A stretch of 64,000 bases of DNA from Lactifluus volemus (Eukaryota; Basidiomycota; Agaricomycetes; Russulales; Russulaceae): NCBI GenBank assembly GCA_022376515.1, contig WTXI01000017.1, positions 310,001 through 374,000 of the forward strand. The letters run 5' to 3'. Within the stretch, counting starts at the first letter, position 1, and every line of letters starts with the position of its first letter. The position numbers were made by a program, and so were the translations under genes. Positions 1 to 10,039 of this stretch are shown one piece after another. The notes beneath the pieces are model-generated. The model saw only the letters and a list, made by a program, of their open reading frames with translations, made no database searches and was not told the origin of the DNA.

Positions 1-3000
1 AATTTAAAGTTAAACCAGAATTCCTGGATAATGGACTCTGGTGCATCACGCACCATGTGCTCCAACAGAAATTGGTTCCAGCAATTTTCTAGCCTTACCC
101 GGAACATTCCTGTCGTCCTGGGTGATAACAGCGCCATCCAAGGCATCGGCCAGGGACGCGTACATGTTCGAATGCGCGCCGGAAACGAGTGGAGCGACGT
201 AATCTTGCAGAACGTCCTCTACGTCCCCGAGTTGCACGGGAACCTGCTGTCCGTTTCCCACCTCACGAGCTGCGGCGCCGACGTCCGATTCGCTGGGCAA
301 GGCTGCCAAATATTCGACGCGACCGAAAACGTTATCTGCGAAGGTCAGCGGCATCAAAACCTTTACCTCATGAACATCCAAACTGTCCCTCTCGCCACCG
401 CTCGGATCGCGATCGTCGAATCGTTCCCCGCGGAAGGTGATGACTTGTCTCCCGCGCACGAATTCGCCCTATCGGCACGGGCTCCATCCGCGAAAGCCGA
501 CCTTGCTACTTGGCACCGGCGTCTCGGCCACCTGAATACGGACACGATCCTACGCATGGCCCGAAAGGGCATCGTCAGTGGCATCGAGATAACATCGGGG
601 AAATCACTTACCACCCCATGTGAGCCATGCCTCAAGGGGAAGCAGACCCACGCCGAAATCCAAAAAACGACAGAGTCCCGAACCGAAAACGTCCTAGGCC
701 GCATACACTCAGACTTATGTGGCAAGATTCCGACCCGATCCCACAAAGGATACTACTACTTTGTTACCTGGATCGACGACGCGTCCCGCAAAGTCTTCGT
801 GGACGGCCTACGCGAAAAATCGGACACACTCGACCGCTTCAAAGTGTTTGTCGAACGCGCCGAGGTACAGACCGGGAAACAGCTCCGTCTTCTTCGTTCG
901 GATGGAGGGGGCGAGTACAAAGGGGGGGACTTCAATAAATACCTAGAGGAGAGGGGCATTCAGCACGAAATCACGACACCGCACACGCCGGAGCACAACG
1001 GCGTTGCCGAGCGGATGAACCGCACACTGCTCGACAAGGTGCGCGCGATGCTCACCGATGCGAATCTCCCCAATTCGTACTGGTACGACGCGCTTGAATA
1101 CGCCGCGCTACTCCACAATGTGTCCCATACACGGGCACTCGATAACCTCACGCCGGACGAAGTTTGGAGCGGCAACAAGCCAGACATCTCGATGTACCGG
1201 GTATTCGGCTCCCGAGCCTTCATGCACGTCCCTAAGAAAAAACGCGCCAAATTGGCCGCGCGATCACTGATCTGCACATTTATCGGCTTAGCAAAAAATC
1301 GGAAAGCTTACCGACTTGTGCACCGGAAATCAGGCCGTTTTTTCGAGTCGCGCGACGTCGTATTCGATGAAGGGGGGCCCGTAAAGCGCTTCGAGCGCAT
1401 AATCCTCGAACCCGACGAAACGCCCGACGCCGCGACCGCAACGCCATCGGGAACACCACAAATCCCGAAGGCATCTCCAAGTCCCTCAGAAACTGACAGT
1501 AACTCTGAAAACGAATCAGTCAGTGAATCAGAAATCGAGGAGTTACTTGATGAAACACCTACAGCACCTCCACCTCCTCCCGATCTCCCGATCGCGCTCT
1601 CCCGTCCTAAACGAAATGTCCGCGCACCCATCCGTGACGACGACGCACGCTATTCCGCAACGTCATACGGAGCGCGCAAGCGAAACACCGAACGCGCTGC
1701 CGTCGCGCAAGGCGATCCCGCCAGTGACCCACGGACCTATGCCGAGGCGATGGCACGTCCCGACGCCGTCGAATGGGAACTAGCTTGTAACGACGAGAAA
1801 CGCATGTTTGAGAACATGGGGGTATACGAATTGGTGCCGCGCCCGACCGATCGAAAAATCGTCGGAAGTAAATGGGTCTTCCGCATAAAACGCGGACCCG
1901 ATGGCACGATCCAAAAATATAAGGCTCGCCTAGTCGCACAGGGCTTCACCCAAACTGAAGGGATCGACTTCGATGAGACATTCGCCCCAGTGGCGAAGTT
2001 TGCCTCGCTGCGCACCGTCCTCGCGCTCGCTGCCGAACTCGATCTGGAAGTCCATCAGTTGGACGTCAAATCAGCCTACCTCAACGGGGACTTGAAAGAG
2101 GAGATCTATATGGCTCCCCCCCCAGGCTTTGACACTCCAGATGGCATGGTCTTGAGATTGAAAAAGGCCGTTTACGGCACGAAGCAAGGAGGGCGCGCGT
2201 GGTACGAACACATCAAATCGACGCTCAAATCGATGGGCTACGCACGCACCGATGCCGATCACGCCGTCTTCACCCGCTTGAAGGACGAAACACTCTCCAT
2301 AATTGCACTATATGTTGATGATATCACCATGGCCTGCAAAAGTCTCAAAACCATCAATGAAGACAAGGAGAAGTTAAAGAAAACATACCAAATGACAGAC
2401 CTAGGTGAGATCACCTGGATCCTAGGAATGCACGTAACGCGCGATCGCGATGCCGGCTGGATCGCCCTATCGCAGGAGAGGTACATCAACGATGTCCTCG
2501 AACGCCTAGGAAAGGCCGACGTCAGGCCGATCAGCACACCCGCGGTCCCGAACGAGCATCTCCTGAAGCTCGACTCACCCGAGACAAACGTCAAGGCATA
2601 CCAGAGCGCGATCGGAGCGCTGATGTACCCGATGCTCGGGACACGCCCCGACCTGGCCTACACTGTGGCCGCGCTCGGACGCCACGCCGCCAACCCCGGT
2701 GAAGAGCACTTGCGAGCCCTCGACCGTGCGTTCCGATACCTCCGAGCCACGAGCGACCGACGCCTCGTCTTCCAGAGGGGAGCCCAAGATGGGACCCATC
2801 TCCATGGTTACGTCGACGCCGACTGGGCCAGCGACGTGAACGATCGCAAATCGACCTCGGGGTTCGTCTTCATGTTGGCCGGAGGAGCGATAAGCTGGAG
2901 CTCGAAAAAGCAACAGACAGTCGCATTATCGAGTACCGAGGCCGAATACATCGCAGGCGCGCACGCGGCAAAAGAGGCCGCCTGGTTAAAAAACCTAGTC

Positions 3001-3276
3001 AGCGAAATCTGGAAAGATCAAAAAACTGACTTACCCATCATCCTTTACATTGACAACCAATCAGCTATCTCTATCGCAAAGAATCCGGAGTTCCATGATC
3101 GCACCAAGCACATTGATGTCAGGCATCACTTTCTCAGGCAACAAGTTGATCTGAAAGCCATCAGCCTCAAGTACATGCCTACAGATGAGCAAGTTGCTGA
3201 TGTACTCACCAAGGGTCTTGCACGAGAGAAGCACGAACGCTTCGCAGCCTGCATGGGCCTACGCCGTGCGGACTGA
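1..3276 (+). CDS. Ty1/copia retrotransposon Gag-Pol polyprotein, 5'-partial
   Basis: The frame is open from base 1, so the gag end lies outside the window; residue numbers here count from the Met at 31. Domains in order: aspartic protease (DSGA, residues 2-5); GAG-pre-integrase zinc motif (H162, H167, C197, C200); integrase core with D228, D291 and E327 (35 residues between the last two, the D,D(35)E spacing); a Ser/Pro/Glu-rich linker (about 460-540); reverse transcriptase with D678 and the YVDD box at 761-764; and RNase H with D929/D931, E970, D1008 and D1029. The C-terminus ends normally with a TGA directly at a polypurine tract. There is no stop or frameshift in more than 1,080 codons and all catalytic residues are present, so the element is young or recently active. 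The gag and the 5' LTR cannot be judged from here. Confidence 0.96.
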   Translation, partial: NLKLNQNSWIMDSGASRTMCSNRNWFQQFSSLTRNIPVVLGDNSAIQGIGQGRVHVRMRAGNEWSDVILQNVLYVPELHGNLLSVSHLTSCGADVRFAGQGCQIFDATENVICEGQRHQNLYLMNIQTVPLATARIAIVESFPAEGDDLSPAHEFALSARAPSAKADLATWHRRLGHLNTDTILRMARKGIVSGIEITSGKSLTTPCEPCLKGKQTHAEIQKTTESRTENVLGRIHSDLCGKIPTRSHKGYYYFVTWIDDASRKVFVDGLREKSDTLDRFKVFVERAEVQTGKQLRLLRSDGGGEYKGGDFNKYLEERGIQHEITTPHTPEHNGVAERMNRTLLDKVRAMLTDANLPNSYWYDALEYAALLHNVSHTRALDNLTPDEVWSGNKPDISMYRVFGSRAFMHVPKKKRAKLAARSLICTFIGLAKNRKAYRLVHRKSGRFFESRDVVFDEGGPVKRFERIILEPDETPDAATATPSGTPQIPKASPSPSETDSNSENESVSESEIEELLDETPTAPPPPPDLPIALSRPKRNVRAPIRDDDARYSATSYGARKRNTERAAVAQGDPASDPRTYAEAMARPDAVEWELACNDEKRMFENMGVYELVPRPTDRKIVGSKWVFRIKRGPDGTIQKYKARLVAQGFTQTEGIDFDETFAPVAKFASLRTVLALAAELDLEVHQLDVKSAYLNGDLKEEIYMAPPPGFDTPDGMVLRLKKAVYGTKQGGRAWYEHIKSTLKSMGYARTDADHAVFTRLKDETLSIIALYVDDITMACKSLKTINEDKEKLKKTYQMTDLGEITWILGMHVTRDRDAGWIALSQERYINDVLERLGKADVRPISTPAVPNEHLLKLDSPETNVKAYQSAIGALMYPMLGTRPDLAYTVAALGRHAANPGEEHLRALDRAFRYLRATSDRRLVFQRGAQDGTHLHGYVDADWASDVNDRKSTSGFVFMLAGGAISWSSKKQQTVALSSTEAEYIAGAHAAKEAAWLKNLVSEIWKDQKTDLPIILYIDNQSAISIAKNPEFHDRTKHIDVRHHFLRQQVDLKAISLKYMPTDEQVADVLTKGLAREKHERFAACMGLRRAD

Positions 3277-3283
3277 GGGGGCG
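3275..3283 (+). other. Polypurine tract of the copia element
   Basis: A GAGGGGGCG run overlaps the pol stop codon and lies directly before TGTTGGGA, the expected LTR start. This is the usual primer site for plus-strand DNA synthesis in LTR elements. Confidence 0.7.
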
Positions 3284-3643
3284 TGTTGGGAGCGCAGCCT
3301 CGCAGGCGTAAGTCGAGCCAACGCTTCGCAGTCACACGTCACATGACGCGTGACACCGATACCAAGGACTTTCCGCGTTCTACACTAAGTCGAATTTATT
3401 ATCTCCTTATAGCTTAACTCCCTTACAATTTTGACCTCAGTCGTTCATTCCTTATATAGTGTAGACACCGTGTTCACCTTGCCTCAGTCTTTTCACTTTA
3501 GACTGAGGTTAGTCACTCTTTATTCTTTCATTCCTCAGTAAACTTACTATCTACTTAGACTTAGGATTCTCATCCAATAGGTAGATCAATAAAGTCTTTT
3601 CACTTTAGACTGAGACTTAGGATTCTCATCCAATAGATGATTC
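3284..3643 (+). repeat. 3' LTR of the copia element (end uncertain)
   Basis: It starts with TGTTGGGA after the polypurine tract and has a TATA-like TATATAG at 3453-3459. Two short internal direct repeats are visible: a 22-bp unit at 3486-3507 and 3593-3614, and a 24-bp unit at 3557-3580 and 3613-3636. The 5' LTR lies outside the window and no matching TCCCAACA end was found, so the right boundary is only an estimate. It must end before the gag relic that begins near 3640. Confidence 0.55.
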
Positions 3644-4257
3644 CTTGGTGTCACGGCTCGCAGGGACCGTGGCTCGAAGTGAGCGTCGTTCTGGTTGGCT
3701 ATTTGCTGTGGCAAGTCGGACAAGACTAGCAACACCAAATAGTTGATTCTAGCACGCGCAGACAAGGTCCTAGAGGAGTAGACTTGACTGTGCGAACTCT
3801 TGGGGGTTCGTATCGCGTGAGGCGGTTAGTACGGGCCGGCGCACGCGATGGTCGGAGTTACCGTTCCTAAAAGGGATAGACGGTGGCAGATGGATGAATG
3901 ACGATGTGTAGGTTCAACCGCAACACGGGCGCGAGTGTAATTGGAATGCAAGAGATGCTCGCCTTCCAAGGACACTCGTGAGAGGTTGAACTAAGGTTCG
4001 AGGGCGGACGCGGGGTGAGAAGTGGGGACTACTTCTCACAGCGCGTTCGTATTAGGGTTCAGGCGTCTGGGGACTTGTTGCACGGAAATGGAACAAGTTC
4101 ACAGATGTCTGATCGTGGCGCGAAGTACCTAGATCAAGGTACGAAGAGGGGATTCACAAGAAGAGAGGAGGAGATGCGATGCGAGTGTGAGCAAGAGACA
4201 ATGAACTGCGATTCTAGACGAAGCTGAAGCTGGGGCTTTAGCTCGTCTACAGGGCCC

Positions 4258-4264
4258 TATTTAT
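4258..4264 (-). promoter_or_regulatory. TATA-like box of the solo LTR
   Basis: ATAAATA on the minus strand, followed by GGG. It lies 50-75 bp downstream (minus sense) of the proximal end of the TGASTCA array and about 320 bp inside the LTR. Confidence 0.5.
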
Positions 4265-4313
4265 GCGTACAGAGGGCCAGCCAACTATCCTACAAAGGTC
4301 ACAGTACAGTAGC

Positions 4314-4438
4314 AAAGTCAAGACTATTGACTAAGGACCTGAGTCAGTTCTGATGACTCAAGAACTGACTCAGTGCGTCTGACTCAAGATCGGAGTCAAG
4401 AACGCTGACTCAAGATTTGAGTCATGATCCCTGAGTCA
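4314..4438 (-). promoter_or_regulatory. 26-bp-period array of TGASTCA (bZIP, Gcn4/AP-1-type) sites
   Basis: Seven perfect TGA(C/G)TCA heptamers start at 4340, 4354, 4366, 4380, 4406, 4418 and 4432. Degenerate copies sit at 4314, 4328 and 4392, exactly where the pattern predicts. Spacing alternates 14, 12, 14, 12, so two sites recur every 26 bp. TGASTCA is the established binding site of Gcn4/AP-1 bZIP factors; function here is inferred. Confidence 0.75.
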
Positions 4439-4584
4439 AGTACACGTCCAAAACGGCGATGCACAGCCCCTAGAAGTCGCACAGAAGGGGCTGGCCAAGG
4501 AAAGGGATCCTAGGTCACAACACAAGTCGAAAATCAGACGGAAAACAGTAAGAAATGGGCCGGGCGGCCCGCATAACCGTAACA

Positions 4585-5089
4585 CTTGGTATGAAGGGGG
4601 AAGCGACCGGAGTAAGATGTAAGCAAATTCCAGGTCTGAAATGTTACTTCCCAGGGATGCTAATTTTTCCTTCATTTCCTGCAGCTTTTCGAAATGGGTT
4701 CGAAGATTTTCGTCGTCTGTGCATCTGATGTTACCAATGCGCCATCGGAGTTCGATCGCGACCATCGGCGATCGTTTTTCGTGGAGGTCCTTTAGTGCCT
4801 CCCATGCCTCCTTCGCATTCGATTTGTCTTTTATTCTGTTGAAGGCCGAATCGGGGATCGATGACGCGATCAGATTCATGAGCGCGGCCTCGTCGTCTTC
4901 CCATCATTCGAGCGGTGCTACGCCGCCAATTGTGCCGCCATCAATATATCGCTTCGTCGGTGAGTCGTTCGTTAGGTGGTCTTTCCATTTGTGGGATTTG
5001 ATTATCAGGACCATTCTGTCTCTGTAGTTTTCCCAGTTGGATCCATCTGCTGCAAGCTGGGTGATTTTAGAATTTTGGATTTCAACCAT
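4585..5089 (-). pseudogene. Copia Gag relic, interrupted
   Basis: On the minus strand a reading frame starts at the ATG at 5089 and gives a typical copia Gag N-terminus: the NWENYRDRM region, then, after an in-frame TGA at 4904-4906, WEDDEAAL, the IPDSAFNRI region, KEAWEALKDLHE, and LPPSYQ at the end. The premature stop replaces a codon between LE and W in the conserved tryptophan region. The frame is then broken at 4584 by the solo LTR; beyond it (left of 3648) only a few further codons can be followed. The region 5090-5400 upstream may be the leader or LTR of this element but its edges are not clear. It is opposite in orientation to the pol at 1-3276 and so belongs to another, older copy. 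Confidence 0.8.
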
Positions 5090-5629
5090 TTGTGAAAAGG
5101 AAAGAGTGTAAGTGTTTTTTTGGACTTTGTGTGATCTCATACTGATTTTAGAGTGCAACAGCAGGGCCCATAACCTAGTGTCGAAAATGAAAGTGGAGAC
5201 GCGGCGAAACGAGTACGCGCGCGGGAGCGGAACGAGCGGAGGGTGAGGTCACACATGAAGAAAAAGATGCGGAACGCGTCGCTGCTTCCCCAGTCTCGTA
5301 TTTTGGTATTTATGTAGTCTAGTGTGTGTACTACGGACTGAATGAATTTAGTGCCAAGACGGCCGCTCGATCTTAGTGTGCACGAGGTGGGCATTTGCCA
5401 TGTGCTCGGGGTGAACTAACTATGCTAAGGTAAAGAAAAGGGTCTATATGTAGAAGATGAATGGTATCGTGATGGCGGCTGTGGGCGCCCACCCCCAACG
5501 AGGAGCAGGCGTGGTCCACGCCGGCGGGCCCTCAGGGAGCCATGGGTGTTGGCAGTCCCGTCTCAGGGTCCCCTTGCGCGCTGCGTGCCGTTCTCGGCTG
5601 CCAGCCCTTCTCCCCTCCGATTTGGGATT
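5090..5629. other. Probable leader/LTR debris of the gag relic, then unassigned DNA
   Basis: The part adjoining the gag relic (5090-5400) would be its 5' leader or LTR on the minus strand, but no clean TG...CA ends were found. From 5400 to 5629 no gene or repeat could be recognised. Confidence 0.3.
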
Positions 5630-6020
5630 CCCCAGCAGGAAGAGGAAACGGAGACATGTACATCCCACCCAACCAGAAATATACAGACCAGGAATAATTC
5701 GTCGTGGCACAGCGAGCAACGTACTCGACGTTAAAGAGCGGCACAAGGCTGCACTCGAGGCTGAATCAAAGGGCCGCTCAGGCAAGGAGTGGAACACGGG
5801 CATGGTCTCCAGTATGAAGAAGAGAGGAGAGAAAGTGATGAAGCAAGAACATGCATAAGCACCACCACGAGTTGGGCCGCTCGAGCAGGAAGGGTGTTCG
5901 TACTCGCCTTTCTCCCGACTTTCTCCCGAAATCACTGAACTTCCGATCACCGAACCCGAACCCTCCGAGTCTCCCACGCACAGACCCGGCAACTCGGCTA
6001 GCGTGACTGCGTGACATTTC
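5630..6020 (+). repeat. Dispersed repeat family, partial copy E
   Basis: It matches the 3' half of the family seen in full at 25010-27390: the shared track runs from the GGAAGAGGAAAC-like motif through the CACAGCGAGC block to the GAGGAGAGAAAGTGATG block. Orientation is the same as in all other copies. Reading frames across it are not conserved between copies. Confidence 0.7.
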
Positions 6021-6279
6021 ACCTCTTTTTCGTTCTCATTAAAAACAACCTGAAATATCACAAAGACATGTATTAAATAACTTCTGCCAAATATCGAAAG
6101 ATGCAGGCCAGAAATGAGTGAGATATAACAATGTGTCCGATTGATGGGTGTGGCCGAAGGGAGGGTTGGATATAGTATGGCTAAACTCGTCCAACCCTCC
6201 GCTTCATCTGCCTGCATATTAGTATACTTAAGGATCCAGTTCCGCATTGCCATGTAGTGTTTCCCTCTCCCTCATACCA

Positions 6280-8880
6280 TACCAACCAAACCCTCACAAC
6301 ACCTGTCCCCAACAATTCATAGAGCCCATGCCATCCCAACCTCACTCAACGACTAATGTCGCGCGTATGCCCCTCTTCAACAGGTCTACACACATGCACA
6401 TGGGTTAACTGCTTTATAGGAAGGGCCCTGTATTTCTTCTACTTCTTTCGCAAAGACAGATCCCACCAAAAGCCAAGCGAGATAACTCAGAAAACTCAGT
6501 CAAAGCCACAAATTGGCCAAACTGGGGATACCACCGAACGGAATCTCACGTGGAGGGAATGGTGTCAGATGTGGGAAAACCGACGGTGACTTTCCGAGAT
6601 TCAGTCAAGGGAGGGGGTTGCCCCCAAAAGAAGGACCAGAAGTCACCATTTCCCGAGCACCTTACCTATCCTCACACTATCGCTCGGTCTCTTTATCTCA
6701 ATGTACCTATACACGATTCCTGATGCTGCGTTTTGATCATTCTAGACCGAATTGCGAGTCTAATTGCTATAACTATTGCCGTTTGTTAGCCGAGTCACTT
6801 CTCATTTAGGGTGCTGAAGAAGTACACGACTGATAAATGCGTTCCAAAGCAATCGAATCGCTTTAAGTGACTGAATTCTCGGGTTGCGAGAAGCCATCGT
6901 GTGGCTAGGCATCAGCGTATAGCTGGTCAGTGGTCGTACGCGACGGGCCGGTGTTGGGTAAAAAAACATCACGTGCCATTTCTTTAGAGGGGCCTTCATG
7001 CCTCAGCAATCGCGGTCTGCTGGTAACGACAGTTTCTTCTCCACTATTTTTTTGCTTGAAAGGGTTGTGCATCATGAAAAAGGTGTGTTCGGAGAGAGCG
7101 CAGCGCCGCCAAGGCGCGCAAAGCGATGGTGTAGCCTGTATACACAACATGAAAAACAAAAATGATGAGGGACAGACAACCCTTCGAATCGAACTGATCG
7201 GGGGGTTGTAAGCGAGGTTCCAGCTTTCTTTAAAGGCCAGTCACTGGATCCGGGAGGAACACGGTATGAGAGAGAAGAGAAAGATCCCGCCTTCTTGTGC
7301 TGTACACCAAAGGTTGGGGGACAGTTTGTTCGCCATTGGTTGTTGACGGATGATGATGCGTGGAAGTTAGAAACTCCCTATTGTGTCGTGATTTTCCTAT
7401 CATCCATGATCGTTAGCTTGTACTTTGGCGGAATTGAGCCGAAAACAGTACCGACCGTATTGAAGGTTCGCTTGTGGACCTTACAAGGGTCCCTCAGTCT
7501 GGACTTGCTGCGTGACTGGTGACTGGCTGATTTGTGCTATAGGAGAAAGACCAGTGGAAGAGCGCATGTTGTACAACCTTCGGCTACACTGAAACGAGAC
7601 GAAGCATGCAAGCCCTCAGCCTCAGAGGGCCGGGAATGGGGGCTTTGATATGCCAAGAGGTTTGATGTTGATATGGTGATGGAGATATTATATAGAAAAG
7701 GATAGGATGACTTCGACTTACGACCGCATGCTACCGCATCAGTTCGTACCGATACGGTGCGACAGCTACAGTTGGAGGAAGGGGACGGAGGTTGCAGCTG
7801 CTTAGCTAAGAAGAAAGGAAGAGTGGACAGAGAGACGTACATCCCACCCAACCAAAAGAAGAAGACCAGGAATAACTCGTCGCGGCACAGCGAGCGACGT
7901 ACTCGACGGTAAAGAGCGGCACGAGGCTGGTTTCAGGGCTGAATCAATGGGCCCCCTGGCAAGGAGTGGAACACGGGCACGGTCTCCAGTATGGTGACGA
8001 GTGGGGGGAAAGAGATGAGCACGGTGGCAAGAACGTGCACAAGCACCGCCGTGCGTTCAAGGAAATTGTGGAGCGTTGCCTCGTGAAAGGAACACATGGA
8101 TGTGCCAATCGGGAAGGTGCTCTTCATCGTGGGAATTTCGAGATCAGGTGCGTCGTAGACTGACCTTGGCCCGACGATGGACTCTGGCTCGACGACAGTC
8201 CTCTGCCAGTTTTAACTCCGAAGAACTACAAAGAAATTCCAGCATATTTCATTTCATAAAACAAATCTATGTCTTTTCAATAAACTTTTCATCTCCAGAA
8301 GCGAACAGTCACTTCACAGTTTGCAGAGTGATCTTGGCTTATCTTACCGAGTTGGTCGTTCTCAAGTTTTGTCTAATGCAAGCTCATGTGGAGAGGCACT
8401 CGCTATGCATTCTTGTTTGAAAGCATTGTCTTTACTGATGGGTCGACCTTGGCACCGACGGGCATCGAAGATGGTAAGTGTTGTGAAATGTCCTTCCAAG
8501 GAGTGCCTTTCTAAATATAAGATGGCAGGACCCGGACTCAAGGCTACCATCGATCACCACGACTGTCGTGTATTCAAGATTGGTGGTAATTCTTCATCTT
8601 CGGTGTGTGCACCAATTGTTTTATCCTATGGATTACCTCAACCGACACGACTAGTACGACCATGACAGAGGTCGATCTTTTCCAGGCCTACCGCGACTGC
8701 AAGAAAGGGTGGGTTGGTCTAATCGCTCTCTTGTATCCGTCGCATGCCAACTGAGATAGAGATATGCAAGGCCGACTGCCTCGCCTGTAGATATTAACCA
8801 ACGCTATTATTGCCTTCTGCCTATTCTCAGAAACCCTACCAGTTATGCAGCAAGTTCCATCAACAATCTCAACCGGGGTC
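6280..8880 (+). repeat. Dispersed repeat family, copy A
   Basis: It begins with a pyrimidine-rich leader (CAACAATTCATAGAGCCC) and an ATG, then a small conserved frame (6356-6589), and continues with long blocks shared with copies B, C and D. Relative to copy D it has about 380 extra bases near 8391-8769. Identity to the other copies judged by eye is clear but with many small indels. No transposase, RT or terminal inverted repeats were found. It could be a non-autonomous element or a decayed multigene unit. Confidence 0.75.
6356..6589 (+). CDS. Small conserved frame of the dispersed repeat, copy A (77 aa)
   Basis: The C-terminal part RNLTWREWCQMWENRR and the RKDRSHQKPSE region match the frames in copies B (10134-10394) and D (25119-25379). 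Relative to them it has lost exactly 27 bases, which keeps the frame, and it ends at the same stop position. I do not recognise the protein. It is rich in basic and polar residues with one short hydrophobic FFYFF stretch. A 36-nt GT...AG segment near the start (from GTCTAC to TTATAG) could be an intron but is unusually short and its phase does not fit the upstream ATG frame. It may be a real micro-gene or a remnant of one. Confidence 0.35.
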   Translation: MSRVCPSSTGLHTCTWVNCFIGRALYFFYFFRKDRSHQKPSEITQKTQSKPQIGQTGDTTERNLTWREWCQMWENRR

Positions 8881-10039
8881 AGCACGCGGACGATCGCAGT
8901 TGCAACGCCAGATCAAATGACATGTGAGGACGGAATGTGCAGTTTCTCCACCGTTGGACCAACAAATCTATCTGCTTGCGTTCGTCAGCAAGCTCATACT
9001 CATTTTTGGTGCGTAGCTCCACGTGGGCATTCACATCGAAAACGATCGGAACATTAAGCCGCAATTTACAAAGATAATTACCAAGATAAAGGAACGAATG
9101 GGGGGTGTGTCACTGGACAGACAAGGGCGGTCGCAATCTCATCCAAAGATATGTGAGGTTTGGACACGTGAACATTTCAAATCGTTCGATAGGAGTGGTG
9201 AGGCTTGTAAGATTCCTGATGCCCTCCTGCCTAGCTAACGCAAAGGTCGTTCGACCCAGGTTCTCGCACGATACTCGTCCCGTCCGGTACGCTCGGGAAC
9301 GCTACTTTGAGAACCACAAGATGATATCTGCGGTGGACAAGTTGCACAATCTGTACGCGAGCACGGCACCTCCCATCGTGTGGGCACGCAGTACTGGGCT
9401 CGAAGTTCTCAGTGAATGTCTGAACAGGTGATTGTGGCAGGAGTTGCACAAGCTAGCGGCCCGGGATGAGATGGCAGTGTCAAGATGGCGGCATTAGCTG
9501 GAGGCTTAGGCTGATGCAGCTGACTTTGTTCATTGTGGTACTGTTGTCCTTGTAACGGAATACAGTTACAGCCATTAGGGCCATGAATAGGGCAACTCGA
9601 AGAGCGAATCAGAGGCATCAGTCCATCCACCATTAAAAGGGAAACTGGGAGTGAATCTCAAGCTCGAGCCACTTGGCTCGCTTTATAACCGTCTCTGTTT
9701 GAATGGTGCCATGTGGGGACAAGGGTGCAAGGTAGCAATTGTGTGCAAAACAATCAAAATCCATTCATGAATAGGTCTTAATAATGCAGTGTTTACTACT
9801 TCGACGTCGTCTACTTGACTCAACGCGAGTCACGCGCAACTCGTTTGTGTTGTGGGAAAGTGTGAACTCGTTTTTCTCTTTTTCGGTCCGGTCCGAGTTG
9901 ATAAAAATACAGGCGGTGTACCGGTGTGGTGACACACCGAATGTTTCGTTTCACACGAATTGGAAATTCTTTGAGGTGCTAGATCTGTCTATAAGTCCCC
10001 AGCCTGAGCCCTGAGCTAGTTCATCCTATGAATTTTCCC
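8881..10039. other. No gene recognised
   Basis: Only short unsupported reading frames. The last 60 bases include CTATAAG, a TATA-like motif about 140 bp upstream of the small frame in repeat copy B. Confidence 0.4.

Larger units (their letters stand above)
3649..4584 (-). mobile_element. Solo LTR with 5-bp target-site duplication
   Basis: A 936-bp segment is bounded by near-perfect inverted tips: TGTCACGG at 3649 and CCGTAACA ending at 4584, matching at 7 of 8 positions. It is flanked by the direct repeat CTTGG at 3644-3648 and 4585-4589. Removing it restores continuity between a gag-like frame on the right and the left flank. On the minus strand the order is TGTTACGG tip, an array of TGASTCA sites, then ATAAATA, which matches U3 with upstream activating sites before a TATA box, so minus is the likely sense. 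No internal coding region was seen, so it is a recombined solo LTR. Family assignment (gypsy-like) is a guess. Confidence 0.8.

Noticed and set aside
4314..4438. The 26-bp array as a CRISPR-like repeat
   Set aside because: Units have no constant repeat and variable spacer structure; they are 7-bp sites at fixed distances inside an LTR of a eukaryote.
5457..6253. Frames of 133 and 269 aa around 5450-6250
   Set aside because: They overlap a repeat copy on opposite strands, are not conserved in the other copies and show no domain.
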